Assembly (NCBI GenBank): GCA_001939145.1
Contig: LSRX01000365.1
Span: forward strand, 124,001 to 188,000
Direction: 5' to 3'
DNA from: Symbiodinium microadriaticum
Taxonomy: Eukaryota > Sar > Dinophyceae > Suessiales > Symbiodiniaceae
DNA length: 64,000 bases
The position numbers were made by a program, and so were the translations under genes. The notes beneath the pieces are model-generated. The model saw only the letters and a list, made by a program, of their open reading frames with translations, searched no databases and was not told where the DNA came from. This document shows positions 10,849 to 21,695 of the stretch, one piece after another. Position 1 is the first letter of the stretch, and every line of letters begins with the position of its first letter.

Positions 10849-12300
10849 AGTTGCCACGCCTTTGTTGCGTGGCTGCATGCAATGGGGAGCCTGCCCTCAA
10901 AGCAAGCTCGAAGATGGAAATCTCCCTTTGAGCCGCCACTGCAACTTTCTCGGAAACCCGTGCTTGCCACTACTGCCATCACTATTCAAGCCAGTATCCT
11001 GGCCGTAACACACAGCTCTCACAAATTTGTTCATAGGCGTTAGCAGCTCAGCGTCGGTCCCTCGAGCCTTATTGCTGACACTATGAAAAGAGTCATGCTG
11101 GCACCAACAGAGACGGAGAGCCAGTCGTCTCAGGTCGTACATGGGCTTATTCGACATACACCCGGCTCGAACAGTGCACGAACACCACTCGCCAAACCTC
11201 TGCAGGCATGCACCTTACGAATGCTGGTCTCAGCTCCCACTGATTGCCATTCAGCCGGAGAGATGTAGCTGCAATGAGTTCAGCCGACAAAGGGATCTCA
11301 GACAAGAATGGCGGGCGGCTGCAGGCACCGACTTTCCGCAGCGGCCCCACTTACCAAAGTATCTCCGTATTTCCATGAATTCATCTTCCCAAACAAAAAA
11401 AACAACGACACCTCAAACATACCAGCCGACGATCTACGGCTCAGCGTCTGCCCCCGAAAAACCGAAAATCATGGCAAGTGCCAAGTAGAGATCCCGAAAG
11501 GTCCGAGTGCGAAGATGTCTTCATTGCAGGGAACCAGGGTTTCGGGAGCTAGGGTTCCGGGATTTAGGGTTTCGGGGTTTAGGGCCAGTTTAGGGCTTTG
11601 GGTTTAGGGCTTCAGGGATCTTCAGGGGTTTAAGCTAGGGTTTAGGGTTCTTTTTTTTTTTGACGCCGCTTTTCCCTCGGCCTGTGAAGGTCTCAAGAAT
11701 GCCAGTCTGGCTGAGGCATTGTTCGGGAGGCCGGTTAACAAAGGATTCACCACCTAACACCACTACCCCCTACTGGCATACATCCCAAAGCGACCTCTCC
11801 GAGCACTGTCTGGGCGAAGACGACAGACCAGCTACGGAACCCAGATCCACCTAACAACCACAGCAAGAGACTACACCCATAAAGGTCCACCTAACAAGTA
11901 AGGCTCAAGACTAGCACTAGACTGGTCACACCTTCGGCCCAGCAACAGAAATGGACAGCAGCACATGCTTGCGATCACAGGCCATATAGAGTACAAGCAC
12001 ACAATGCAACCACGTATAAGGAAGACCTAAAGGTCCCGTACAGTAGAGCCTAGGCATTGGGGTGCTCGTGGACAGCAAGCTGAGGCACAGTGTGTCCGTG
12101 ATCGTCGGTCGGTCTCAAGCAGGCCACAGGCCCCAAACATCACCACCGAAGACTAACACCTATCGACTATGTTGTGCAGAAGAAGTTGCGATTATCCCTG
12201 CTTACCGACCGTCACAGCCCTTGCAGTATCAGAGCTCCACGTTTCGAGCTTCGCTACTAATTATGGACATTTTGGATGCGACCGTCATATTCGGCCTTCT
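10849..12300. other. Stretch without a recognised gene
   Basis: Several overlapping open frames on both strands (10846-11488) show no family motif and no coherent splice pair. A TTTAGGG/TTTCGGG cluster occupies 11525-11650, followed by a T-tract at 11651-11661. The part nearest 12300 is the downstream flank of the minus-strand gene ending at 12301. Confidence 0.5.
11525..11650 (+). repeat. Telomere-like TTTAGGG/TTTCGGG cluster
   Basis: About ten degenerate units in one orientation (GGTTTCGGG, GATTTAGGG, GGGTTTAGGG, CAGTTTAGGGC). They are mixed with short unique bases, so this is not a clean array. Confidence 0.8.
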
Positions 12301-13139
12301 TCAGCTACCTTCCTCCGGGACAAAGCGCTCCAGCTCAGGTGTTGCTGCCTCCGCCGCCACGTCAGTATCTTCTCCTCGAGAGCTTCCGCCCAGCACCAAG
12401 GTCTCCGCGTCGTCCGGGGCTGTGTTCTCCATGGCGAGAGCTGGCGCTGGCTCGAACGGGACCGTCTCCGAGTCGCTGCTTTCCAATCCGCAGGCTGAGG
12501 GTCGGGGGACTTGCCTGTGGCCCCTCTCCAGGAGGTAGCGGAATAATGCCATCGCCCCGTCTCCGTACCTGAGGCATACTAGGTCGTCGCCCATGGTGCC
12601 GCTCTGCCATGCCTGGTAGCTCCCTTGGAATTCTGGGTTGCATACGATCGTTTTCCACTTCTCGCCGAGGAAGTTGTAGCGGATGGTCGTTGCTAGGCTC
12701 TGTCTCTGTGGCTCCATTCCAAGCCCTCCCCGCTCGGCCATTTGCGGTAGTGTGGCTGGCAAGGTGTTCACTGAGTCAATCTCCCTGACCGCTTCAAAGA
12801 ACTCCACCATATTTCTGCCTCCCAGGTTCGCCACTTCGGCCGCCGACGCTCGTCCAGTGACCCACTTATCATACATGGCTTTGGTGGTAGGTTCGTCCAT
12901 GTTGAAGGTGGTCCGCTCCTGGGCTGCTTGTCCATAGCGGAGACGATCCTCTTCCTTGCGTAGGTGGTCGTGGGCGTCGTCCACGGAGACAGGCTTGCCA
13001 CCCATATAAAAGCCTGCTGCCCCCCTGGTCATGGAGATGCCCAACTTGATTTCCTCGCCTTCGTGGATTTCGAACTCCGAGTAGTAGGGCGCCCCTTCCT
13101 TCTTCATGACCTCCACAGTGAGGCGGACTTTTTTTTTGG
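12301..13139 (-). CDS. Unknown protein, 3' (terminal) exon
   Basis: This is the best coding segment in the window: about 278 codons with GC-rich third positions, ending in a stop at 12301-12303. A textbook acceptor (TTTTCTTGCAGTTCTTTCACAG) precedes it at 13140. The peptide starts AKKKVRLTVEVMKKEG and is acidic and charged, with stretches such as FEIHEGEEIKLGISM, GGRNMVEFFEAVREID and DDLVCLRYGDGAMALFRYL. Its tail is Glu/Ala/Pro-rich (EDTDVAAEAATPELER). A donor at 13313 (GCAGCAG|GTCTCC) joins it to the exon at 13314-14340 in the same phase (G|CC, an Ala codon), which supports a 174-nt intron. No domain is recognised. The plus-strand open frames here (12062-12572) are antisense shadows. Confidence 0.7.
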
Positions 13140-13313
13140 CTGTGAAAGAACTGCAAGAAAACCACCCTCCAAGGAGCAGTGGGTGCCACAAAGGGCGAGG
13201 CGCGTTGCCAGCAAGAGTGCCGAAGCACGACTAAAGTGCGAAGTCCTACGTCGGCATATCGCACAAACCGCGACTGCAGCAAACTCAAAGAATGAACTCT
13301 CCTGCACGGAGAC

Positions 13314-14340
13314 CTGCTGCAGTCGGCGGACGCTCGTGGTGAAACTGATCGCGGACAGAGAAATTAAGCGGCCGATCGTCGAGACCTTCGGAGTCGACAA
13401 TGAATTTCATGACAGCAGCATGAACCTGCCAAGGGGAACGTGGAGAGGCATCGTTCCGCTGCCGGTAGGTGGCACCGAGCGAAGCAGAAAGCCGCGCGAA
13501 GGCTTTGGCAAGCCGTGCATCAAAATTGGTTTTTGGAACAATTTGAGAACCTTCATCGTCAACACCATCATTGCACGAGGCCTGCTGCGCCTCAAGAACT
13601 TTCTTGACAATCCTTTGAACTTCTCGCTGCACAGGAAGTTCACCGCCGAAAACAGAAGATCGCAGGAAAACTCCAAGACGTGTCGCTTCTCGGCGAGGCT
13701 GTGCAAGAAGGCTAAAGAACCACTCAGGCACAGCTTCGAAACCACGAAGGTTTCGCAAGACGTCAGGATTTCCGGCACAGGCTCTAGCAGCGACAAAGTG
13801 GTACTCAGAAAGGGCAAGTGGGCAGCCGGCAGCAATGCGATTGTGCAGGCACCACAGATACTCCTTGAGGCTACCCTCTGGAAGGGTATAAAGGGGCTTG
13901 CTTGCCTGCCAATTCCCAGTAAACTGTAGTGGAACAAGATGTCGGAGTTGCAAAGCACACGAACTAATAAAGGTCCTGGGACGGAAGTAGTCAGAATGGC
14001 AGAAAATAAACTTGTCAGCGTCGCGACACGCAATCCACACCTGACCACAGACCTGAAGGTCTGAGCCATGCTGGAGCGGGGCTATACTGGTCCGAGAGGC
14101 AACAAAATCAATAGCGGCACGCACAAGGCTGACAACTGCAATGTAGCAAGGAAGGCCAACCGAAGTGCCATCATCGCCACCGGTCAGGCTGGCGCCGGCA
14201 ACATCCTTGCAAGGATTGGTGAGGACAAGATGGAGGGCATCAGAAATCGGATCAGTCGGTGGTACTCGGTTGAAGAAACCACTGTCAGAACAGGCAGGGT
14301 GCTCATAATCCCTGAATGCACTCGACAGAGAGACCGTGAA
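13314..14340 (-). CDS. Unknown protein, middle exon
   Basis: On the minus strand the frame is open from 14340 down to the donor at 13313. It reads, in part, AFRDYEHPACSDSGFFNRV, then TDPISDALHLVLTNPCKDVA, GLPCYIAVVSLVRAAIDFVA, GNPDVLRNLRGFEAVPEWF, RREATRLGVFLRSSVFGGEL and DDRPLNFSVRDQFHHERPP. Composition and codon use are coding-like throughout. Without splicing the frame would end at 13285. The frame differs from the upstream segment: somewhere in 14306-14340 there is either a small intron (a GC donor is possible) or a one-base indel. A long plus-strand frame (12964-13929) is antisense. Function unknown. Confidence 0.6.
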
Positions 14341-15093
14341 CTATGTTGAGAGCATCGGCAGTGCCGATGCGAGCTTGAATGAGACCCCTTCGGGCATGCG
14401 CAAGACAAACAGAGCCGGAAGCCCTGGCTTGCCTTTTCCGGTAAACAGATTCGAGAACAGAGTGCGCCCAATCTTGCTCAGTCCGATCAACAACAGCAGC
14501 ACGCTTGAGCCCGTCGAGATGCGAGTTCCGACTGTCAGCAATCTCTTCGGGCGTGATACAAGAGAGCCTCTTCCTCTGAAGGCCCTTGCCGCCTGACATG
14601 AGGAGAACAAAAGGATCGGCACGAGAGCTACCAACCTCGGGGGCATCTGGATCTCCAAGACTGCTATCACTGTCGGCATCACTGCAAAGGTCAGTTTCAA
14701 CCCGCTGCTTTTGTGATTGGAGCAGAAGCTCGCAGGGGTCGACAAGAGTAGCAACAGGGAGCCATGGATCGGTGGACACACTGGCGAGAGGAAGCAGAAG
14801 GTCTGCAGCGATAGAAGCAGCGCCAATGCGAACGCCGAGCGAAAGAACCCAAGCATGACGACAGCCTGCAAGATAAGGATGGTTAGCAGAGATGCTGATA
14901 GGCAGAGTAGTCGCATGGAAAGATGCACGTGGGGCAATAACAACCCTGCGTCCGGAGGTATGTCGTACAAGATCCTCATGCACAGCGACAACTCTAGAAG
15001 GCTGAAGTCGTGCGAGGGTCTCGAAGCAGCCGCTGGTGTAGAAAACACCATCGGCACCAATGAGCTCCTTAAATCTTGTGGCGAACTTAGTCT
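14306..15093 (-). CDS. Unknown protein, 5' exon
   Basis: The acceptor ATCTACACAG at 15094-15095 is preceded directly by CCCTAAACCCTA, after which the frame opens as TKFATRFKELIGADGVFYTS and continues for about 260 codons. Recognisable stretches are SRVVAVHEDLVRHTSGRRVV, STDPWLPVATLVDP, an acidic run SDADSDSSLGDPDAPE, ADPFVLLMSGGKGLQRKRLS and EQDWAHSVLESVYRKRQA. The DPW and DPF tripeptides echo those in the mini-exons at 41-52 kb, but that may be chance. No initiator Met is assigned, and further upstream exons are expected. Function not recognised. Confidence 0.55.
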
Positions 15094-16280
15094 CTGTGTA
15101 GATAGGGTTTAGGGTTTCGGGGTTCAGGGTTTTGGGGTTTGGGCATTGCTTGGGGTCCATAGACTCACGAAGCCGAGATGCGTAGACAATGGAAGATAGC
15201 GGAGACTTCTCCAAGAGCACAGTATTTCGGCAGACTACAGGATTTAGGGTCTTGCGTCTAGGGATCAATTAGGGCTTTGCTGGTTATAAAGAGACAGTGA
15301 AGACTTGACAGACCCCAGCTTGCCATGTTCTACGAAGGTAAGAACTCCACCAGTTCCGGGATCTGGCTTGCAAGCCTCATGCCGAAGAGCTGACGCTCCC
15401 AAAGTCTCGACTGAACCTTGCTGACATCTAGGTCTGGGGTTTCAGGTACTCGGTGGTGACATCGCAACGTCACAGGCTCTGATCACTGCACGAATCCTCA
15501 CATTGAGCCCTAAGCTCTCCAACATAGGTCACGAAACCTCACGCCTGACCCTGACGCCCAGTATAAGTACCCTAGCCAGGCTTCAGACTGTTTAATCCCT
15601 ACACATGGAACCCCATGCTCGATCATCCTAATCCCAATTCCTTGGTCTTTGGCCTTCGTCCTGATGCCTGAGTATGACACCCTCTCCAGCACCTGCATAT
15701 AGATCCAAATATCTCTTAAATCTCGCAGCCCCCCAGAGCAGACATCATCGTCAATAACCCGAACCCGACTTCGGCCGAGAGATCATACACCCAATCCATA
15801 AGACCAAACCGGGTGCCAAACACTCTTCTAGTCAATCACCTAAACCCTACTTAATCCTACGTCGCATAAGCAACATCAAATCTCCTAATAACACCGGCCC
15901 TGCTTCATCCAAACCTCCCCTGTCCTACCATAATTTTAATAATGCCTACATGCCCAGCCTCTTCGTTCACCCAAACGCCACTTCATCCCCACATAACCCC
16001 AGTCACATCTTAATCCTTTTTGCAACCCCATCCCCGGTTCAATCAGCGAAGACCCCTCACTTGGACAGCACGTTCGCAGGTGGCCTGCAGCTCAAAACCC
16101 GCTTCGGACCCATTCTGTGGCTTTTGGGTTTAGAATTTTTTGAAGAGAGTTTATGTAGGTGCAGAGCTAAACCCTAAACCCTAAACCCTAATCTAGCCTC
16201 GTTTCAGGCTGACTTCCTTAGGATGGTTTACTGGTTAGGTCCCTATAGTCGGGGGCCTTTGGAGCCGAAGGTGCGCTCGT
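15094..16280. other. Flank of the 12-15 kb gene, no further exon recognised
   Basis: TTTAGGG/TTTCGGGG clusters lie at 15105-15150 and 15240-15275 (CCCTAAA on the gene's strand). Much of 15700-16080 is a pyrimidine- and CCTAA-rich stretch on the plus strand without a believable peptide. CCCTAAACCCTAAACCC stands at 16170-16190. Confidence 0.5.
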
Positions 16281-16409
16281 GTAGGGGCCTTAATAATTAG
16301 AATAGGGTTTCGGTGTATAGTATACTATCATTATATATATATATATATATACTATCATTATAATAAGGAGCCCCCAAGATAGCATAGGTAATTATGAAGG
16401 CCCCTATAC
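16281..16409 (+). mobile_element. Foldback element family B, intact copy
   Basis: Left end GTAGGGGCCTTAATAATTAG; right end in reverse complement GTATAGGGGCCTTCATAATT, so the arms are about 20 bp. The interior holds GGGTTTCGGTGTA, a TATACTATCATTA block repeated around a (TA)n core, and AAGGAGCCCCCAA. It is 129 bp, the best preserved member. Confidence 0.8.
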
Positions 16410-17224
16410 TAGCGAGCTTGTGGAAGGACAAATCCCCATGGACCCGAAACCCTCGACTCTCTGCAACCCAAGAATCTCAAAGGCGATGTCTTCTTGCGTG
16501 TAGGCGAGGATTTATAGTGAACCCCAGAAAGTTGGAATATGGATCTAGGATGATTAGCGCTGGGATTTCGTATACTTTAGCGGATAATGATGTTCCAACT
16601 TTCTGGCTTCTACTGTAAGGTTTAAGGTTCATTCGGAAACGATGAGGAGCCATGTCATGTCTCTGCAGCTGTTGTTCGAAGTGCCAGGTTGCTCCGCGGC
16701 TCTAGGACTTGTGCTGGTGCTAGACACGACATCTTGCTCCAGAGGTAGGGCGGGTAGGGTTACGGAAATGGGGTTTACAGGGGTGCGGGTCTGGATGCGT
16801 GAGTAGCCCGAAACTTGAAAAGTGGGATATCGAGGAAAATTGTCTTCCGTGCGTCGTCCTAACTGGATGATTAGCAGCTCCCAGCCAGCAGAGATGGGCT
16901 TGGCCATTGTGCCGTTCGTGAATATTCTGTTCGTCTGACTGACCGTGCCGTGTACTGAGAGATGCATTCAGCAATCAATCCCACTCACCACTATCTAGAC
17001 AAATCTCGAACATCGACGGGAAGTGCTTTAAAGTAGGGTACGTCGCTGGTTGCCCACATGTAGTGGTTTTCATGTCTCCTAAGCCCTTACACCGTACATC
17101 CTACCTTAACCCCAAATATCCCATCAATTTCAGGGTTGAGATAAATAAATTCTACTGAGGGGCCAAAAAAAGAGGCTTTGTTCGATTCATGTCGGCCCTC
17201 AAAAACTAACTTGAAGGGATAACA

Positions 17225-17345
17225 TGCTGCGCTGCACTGAACTGTAATGTACGGTGCTGCACTAAGCTATGCTATGCTATGCTATGCTGCACTGTAATGA
17301 AATATAGCATGCAATAATATAATAGAAAAACATAGCATGACATAT
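17225..17345. repeat. Pentamer/hexamer repeat (CTATG, CTGCA)
   Basis: GCTGCGCTGCACTGAACTG, then CTATG repeated four times, then TGCACTGTAATG, ATAGCATGCAATAATATA and CATAGCATGACATA. It alternates between related CTATG/CATAG words on both strands and so can fold. Confidence 0.7.
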
Positions 17346-17487
17346 TACAATTGGAGAGGCCCCAAACCGTCCCACAGCACAAAGAAACCCTCGATGCCAG
17401 GGTACACTTCGCTCAGGTAGAGCGCCACTTCGTTGGTCCGGAAGCAGGGCAAAGTGAAAGGCGGGTTGTAGCCGAAGTACTCCTTGG

Positions 17488-17609
17488 TACCCAGAGGCCC
17501 AATTCCCCTTAATTTAGGGATTTACCTTAAAAAATATCGGGTGCTTGATACTATGTTACTATGATATAAGGTCTTTTCCTTGATTACGGGGTATCGGGCT
17601 CTCTTGGTA
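17488..17609 (+). mobile_element. Foldback element family E
   Basis: Left end TACCCAGAGGCCCAATTCCC; right end in reverse complement TACCAAGAGAGCCCGATACC. It shares the CCCTTAA / TACGGGGTATCGGG shoulders with 10733-10848. AT-rich centre, no coding. Confidence 0.7.
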
Positions 17610-18421
17610 GTCACAGCGTTACACCCCAACTCAGCGAATCAAGAGTGACCGATCAATACCATGACATCAGGAACAGAGTAGCAACATTCAAGAATATGTT
17701 CCTGGCCACTACACCCCCAAACACTCCCAAGCACCCTAAACCCGAAGAACATCGAGACCCCTAGATGGTTAAACTCCTTAAGCCAAATCCCAGACTCTGA
17801 ACCGTGAATTCAAACCTTGAATGCGCAAGTGCAAAAAAAGCCGAAGCTCCCCCCCCCCGCCAACCCTTAGCAGGTGTTACACAGGGAAAAAGATCCAAAG
17901 ATGACGGCCTTTAAGAAAAGGGCGGGGGTGTTCGAACACAGGCTTAACGGGAGGCAAGCATCCAACCAAACCTTCGGCTTGAAACTGGAAATGCCGGAAG
18001 CTGCATACACCCTGAAACCTAAGCCCTATAACACCGATTAGGCCCGTAGGCGCCAAATCCGCAGCCCCAAATGCTGCACCCTGACCCTGCTTAAGTCCTT
18101 AAGGGGATTCCCAGACAGGTGCTTTGAGGATCAAGGTTTTGTATTTCAGGGTAGTTCAAGGATGTTCCTAACGTCGGGCGTAGGGAGTGTCGGGGCTGTG
18201 GGAGGAAGGAACGCGCACATCTCCTTCACCGCAAACCCCGAAACTCTAAACCCTGCTATCCAAACCCTATTTGAACCCCAAACCCACAGACCTGGCTCGA
18301 GATTGGACCGCGAGAGCATGACCCAAATGCCATAGCCAGAAAGCGAAGCCCAAACCATAGCAACACAAATTAAAGCCCTTTTCCAAGCGGACAAGCGGCC
18401 CACTTGGGAGAATTCGTGGCC
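17610..18421. other. CCCTAAA-variant-rich stretch, no gene recognised
   Basis: Scattered CCCTAAA variants at 17700-17780 and 18005-18290 and a poly-C tract near 17850. No exon could be supported on either strand. Confidence 0.5.
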
Positions 18422-18424
18422 TCA

Positions 18425-18640
18425 TCCATCACGAACCTTGGCCAAAGGGACAGGTTTAGCCCCGGTTTCCGTCACGTCATGGCCACCGTTGCTGGTGCTG
18501 AGGCTAGTGGCCACATGATCACTACAGTTTGTTGCACTTTGTCTGTGCGTGTCAGACAGTGATAAGGTGCGGAAATTTCCTGGGCCGCCGGAAAACACAA
18601 TGAGCTGTAAGCTTTGCTCATCAAAGGACAAACTATAGAA
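18425..18640 (-). CDS. Candidate exon, function unknown
   Basis: A minus-strand open segment reads SFDEQSLQLIVFSGGPGN, then FRTLSLSDTHRQ and NCSDHVATSLSTSNGGHD. Composition and codon use are coding-like and the other frames are poorer. Borders are not resolved. It lies downstream of 18927-18977 on the same strand and might share its transcript. No family is recognised; the Gly-Gly and Ser/Thr/Asp-rich strands would suit a beta-propeller, but that is a guess. Confidence 0.3.
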
Positions 18641-18926
18641 TCGTGCGCATGCCGCCGTGTTCAGGAGGAATGTGCTCTTGGACGGTTGGGACTAGACGTA
18701 CATCACAGACATGTCTCAATGCGAAGCATTGAAGTTTAAATATAACGGACCTCTGACTGCGAGTGGATGTCTCAGCAGCACCAATCATCAAGCTCTCCTT
18801 TAGCTTTGCCTCCCAGGAATGTGTGCTGTGCAAATACATGCCCACAGTTGAACTGTAACTACATATGTTGTTCGTTGGAGCAAGCGAGTGACAAAGGCCG
18901 TCCGGTCTTGTCAAGAATACGTAAAC

Positions 18927-18977
18927 CATCACACTTGCAGTGGCGAGCAGCTTCACGCCCGGGTACGCGGCCTTCAC
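18927..18977 (-). CDS. Candidate 17-codon mini-exon
   Basis: Acceptor GGATTGCCCAG, then 51 nt reading VKAAYPGVKLLATASVM, then a GT donor (GTGATG|GTTTAC). Phase 0 at both ends with strongly GC-biased third positions. Function unknown. It could be a late exon of the haem-binding gene upstream or the start of the next gene. Confidence 0.35.
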
Positions 18978-19148
18978 CTGGGCAATCCTGAGTCTGCAGA
19001 AATGTACTGACGAAAATCGTTAGAACAACGCGATCCACAAAATGTTGTTTGAAACATGTTGCTTCGAGTAAAGGGGTATTGGGCTCCCTTTCTCGTCGTG
19101 GTCCAAAACCCGCAGTTAGGACGAACTGAAACAAGGCACCACTTAAAG

Positions 19149-19245
19149 GACCAGGGGCTAAGTAAGTATGGCTATGAACACCTTGTGGCTACTTGCAAAT
19201 TTAGTTGCCCTAATTACAACTGTACTTACGACGTACGAAGCCGAA
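19149..19245 (+). mobile_element. Foldback element family F
   Basis: It opens GGACCAGGGGCTAAGTAAGT and closes TACTTACGACGTACG. The interior GGCTACTTGCAAATTTAGTT and CTAATTACA blocks are related to the copy at 58893-59012 (GCTGCAAGTAGATA, CTAGTTACC). About 97 bp. A lone family E end (AAGGGGTATTGGGCTCCC) lies just to the left at 19069-19086. Confidence 0.55.
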
Positions 19246-19504
19246 GTCCCACGGTTGTTTAAGCAAGTTCAGGAAACAAAATGACTGATACCGGGGCCTG
19301 AAGAATTACGATAGTCATCTTTCTCTGCGCACAGGGAAACAGCAAGAAAGCATGTGGAAGGTGGCATAAAACAGGAAATGCTTTAAACGGTCGCAGGGCC
19401 GACACGGTAGCACTTTGTAAATAATGTGTTCCATTGTAGCACCGCAGCGACAACATACAGGAAAGCAAACCCTGACGAATCGTGCGCGCGAAAATGAACT
19501 TCAG

Positions 19505-19585
19505 CTCAGGGGCAGATTGCTTGCCATTCCTTTGGCCCGGTCAGGGCTGGAGAAGCCCGAGAAGGTGCTCACCAGAGCGATTCCT
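19505..19585 (-). CDS. SOUL/HBP haem-binding protein, C-terminal exon
   Basis: After an AG acceptor at 19586-19587 the minus strand reads GIALVSTFSGFSSPDRAK, then GMASNL. This matches the C-terminal block of SOUL-family proteins, where a hydrophobic strand leads into FSG(F/W) and then a helix rich in Ala and Lys. The frame runs to a stop near 19502, but a GC donor (CCCTGA|GCTGAAG) could end the exon slightly earlier. It follows the PPKPMDGRVKI exon at 19985-20056 in family order. Phases at this junction were not fully reconciled. Confidence 0.6.
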
Positions 19586-19984
19586 CTTTCGAGACTTTTC
19601 TCGGTCTCCGGGCACCGTGCTTGGGGCTTGGGGTGTACGGTTTAGGGTCCACCCTCAACCTTAAACCTCACCTCCGATCTGAAGGGGTTTGGGGATTGGG
19701 GGTTGGCAGTTTTTGACTTCGTTTTAGCAACATGTCGGAGGCCTGCGGTTGTCACTCATGCACAGGAGGGCGGAGAAAAGGCTCAGGGGCTGCAAGTCAG
19801 CAGCTCGTAAGGACCTCCTTTAGCGTAGAAATCCCAGCAGCCACTTGCACTGAACTTGGGTCTTGGGCAGGGATCTGAATCTTGTGCCAGAGGAAGCTTT
19901 GCCAGGAAAACCGTAGTGCAGGCAAGGGACCCCTGCTTTTGGAAATGATGATTTATGACATTTGTATGAATCCCAAGCCCTGAC

Positions 19985-20056
19985 TGTTGCGTCCAGATGG
20001 CGGCTAGGGATCTGCTCGATCTTCACGCGGCCGTCCATGGGCTTCGGGGGCTGCTC
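19985..20056 (-). CDS. SOUL/HBP haem-binding protein, exon with P-K-P-x-D-x-R-V block
   Basis: Acceptor TGCATGTTGCCAG, then 72 nt (24 codons, phase 0/0) reading EQPPKPMDGRVKIEQIPSRH and then LDAT, then a GT donor, GCAACA|GTCAGGGCTTGGG. In SOUL proteins a P-x-P-x-D-x-R-V-x-I-x-x-(V/I)-P stretch precedes the FSG strand, which matches this peptide and its place. The donor is followed by a TCAGGG/TTGGGA telomere-like variant. Frames beyond both borders lose coding character. Confidence 0.65.
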
Positions 20057-20171
20057 CTGGCAACATGCACGCTGAGGCATGTTGTAAAGATAAGGGAGTG
20101 AAGCCACGGCCTGTCTTGCATTCCTTCTTCAGAATCAAGATAATTTGGGTATAACAGCCATCTATAACCAC

Positions 20172-20236
20172 CACAGCAGCGCATGTTTCGATATCCGGAC
20201 AACCCTCCAAGGGATCTTTACAGGTTTCGATGGCCA
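20172..20236 (-). CDS. Candidate exon within the haem-binding gene region
   Basis: Acceptor GTTTTTGGATCAG is followed by AIETCKDPLEGCPDIETCAA and a GT donor (GCTGTG|GTGGTTATAG). It lies in the interval where a SOUL gene should encode the strand between the IAMTAPV and PKP blocks. The Cys-rich peptide does not obviously match that part, so its membership is uncertain. Confidence 0.25.
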
Positions 20237-20921
20237 CTGATCCAAAAACACCAGTGAACCTGAAGGACCGATCGACTGCGGGTCCTGGTTCTTGAGATAC
20301 TTTGAAGGCAGGACGAAGCCTGAAGCCGTTGATGGTTGCAAGGTGTCCGGTTCAAAGTTTAGGGTTTAGGGGGTCCCACCGTGGGAATCGGTCTCAGCTC
20401 TCCCTCCGAAAAGAACGGGCAAAGGCCCTCTTGGCATCAGCTGAGGGCAATCTCGTCTCGCTGCGCTCCGTAGACCCCTTTTCTTCACAGGCATTTGCCG
20501 GACAATATACTCGCCTTTGGTACCAGTAATCACTTCGATGAGACAACTAGGGAAAGATCAACAGCTGATTCTGCGACTACTATACCCCTACTATGACTGC
20601 TATGAACGTTGCTATCCTGCAATGCGTTTTCCATATCAGTATCACACACATACCATTGCCAAACATGCGCATTTTCCGTCTTTGAGGATCCCGAATCCTG
20701 ACTGTGAAACGCTTGGAAAATCTGAGGATGGTGTTAGGGTTTAAGGAGGTCAGATTTAACTCAGGTTACCTGTTCTTTTGAAGCCAGACTCTGGATACTC
20801 ATGCGTCCTGCAGCCACTCTAAAAAGCCTAGACCGGCCTGACAAGCCGGCCTTACTAAGCTCCTTGATTGAAACCGAACTTTATGACTGCCAGCATTGCC
20901 TCTTCTGCCGTTCTTTCAGGC

Positions 20922-21020
20922 TACCCATAGGCTCCTTAGTAGTTCCTTTTTGGGATTACCTTATAGGATTCTAAATATATATAAACCACAACAAGGACTA
21001 CTTATAGGAGCCTATGGGTA
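20922..21020 (+). mobile_element. Foldback element family A, intact copy
   Basis: Left end TACCCATAGGCTCCTTAGTA; right end in reverse complement TACCCATAGGCTCCTATAAG. The arms continue as GTAGTTCCTTTTTG against AGTAGTCCTTGTTG. It is 99 bp with an AT-rich loop (AGGATTCTAAATATA). It sits inside the intron between the haem-binding exons at 21642-21695 and 19985-20056. Other copies: 32700-32795, 54921-55012, 55112-55202. Confidence 0.85.
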
Positions 21021-21125
21021 ATGGGTAAGCTCCTGAACCCCGGGAGTCTCAGCCAAAAACCGATGCTTGTCGAGGAGCTCATGGTCTTGCCAGCCATCTG
21101 CGAGTCATCCTAGACTGTGTGGGTG

Positions 21126-21238
21126 TACTATGGGGGCCGTAAGAATTAGTACAGGGCTTTGGTGTATATTATACTCTAACTATAATACGGAGCCCCAAAA
21201 AAGTAGTAGTGATTGATCAGGGCCCCAAAGACTATATT
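21126..21238 (+). mobile_element. Foldback element family B
   Basis: ACTATGGGGGCCGTAAGAAT, AGGGCTTTGGTGTATATTAT, CTATAATACGGAGCCCC and GATTGATCAGGGCCCC occur in family order. It lies 106 bp from the family A copy, within the same intron of the haem-binding gene. Confidence 0.7.
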
Positions 21239-21641
21239 ATAAGGCTCTATTTAAAGATGGGGGTCCATGAAGCCGTGTAGCAGGGCTTGATTTTACGGCT
21301 TGAGAGGGTTTCGGGTTTCATAGGGCTTTATACAGTTTTGGCAAGCTTCTTTTGAAGTGAGGATCCTACTTTTGGCCGTCTGTTTAAGCTTCTCTTCATT
21401 ATATTTAAGTAGGTTCAATGATTGATTCCACCACTGTAGGCAGCCGGCTGGAAACATCGCTCATTGCCTCCCCGGGGACAACTATCACGGACAAGCAGAA
21501 GATGAGGCTTCCCCTGAAGTGCAATGCTCGGAAACCCTAAGCCCTAGGTTCCTAAACCCTTGCTAGAGCGAATCCCTCGTCAAACAGTTGTCTGGAGAAT
21601 CTGCACTCGAACAGCAACACCCTTTCCCCTCCATGTCAAGC

Positions 21642-21695
21642 TTCCGTCATCACTACCGGGGCAGTCATGGCAATGGCCTCGCTGGAGGTCATGAC
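21642..21695 (-). CDS. SOUL/HBP haem-binding protein, third IAMTAPV exon
   Basis: Acceptor AGTGCGGCACAG, then 54 nt (18 codons, phase 0/0) reading VMTSSEAIAMTAPVVMTE, then a GC donor (ACGGAA|GCTTGA). IAMTAPV is the signature of the SOUL haem-binding family. The flanking VMT and VVMTE agree with the repeated IAMTAPVVM at 22107-22180. The plus-strand reading TTGAVMAMASLEVMT is the antisense shadow. Confidence 0.75.

Noticed and set aside
12964-13929. 321-codon plus-strand open frame
   Set aside because: Antisense to the minus-strand gene, whose reading has better composition, splice sites and phase.
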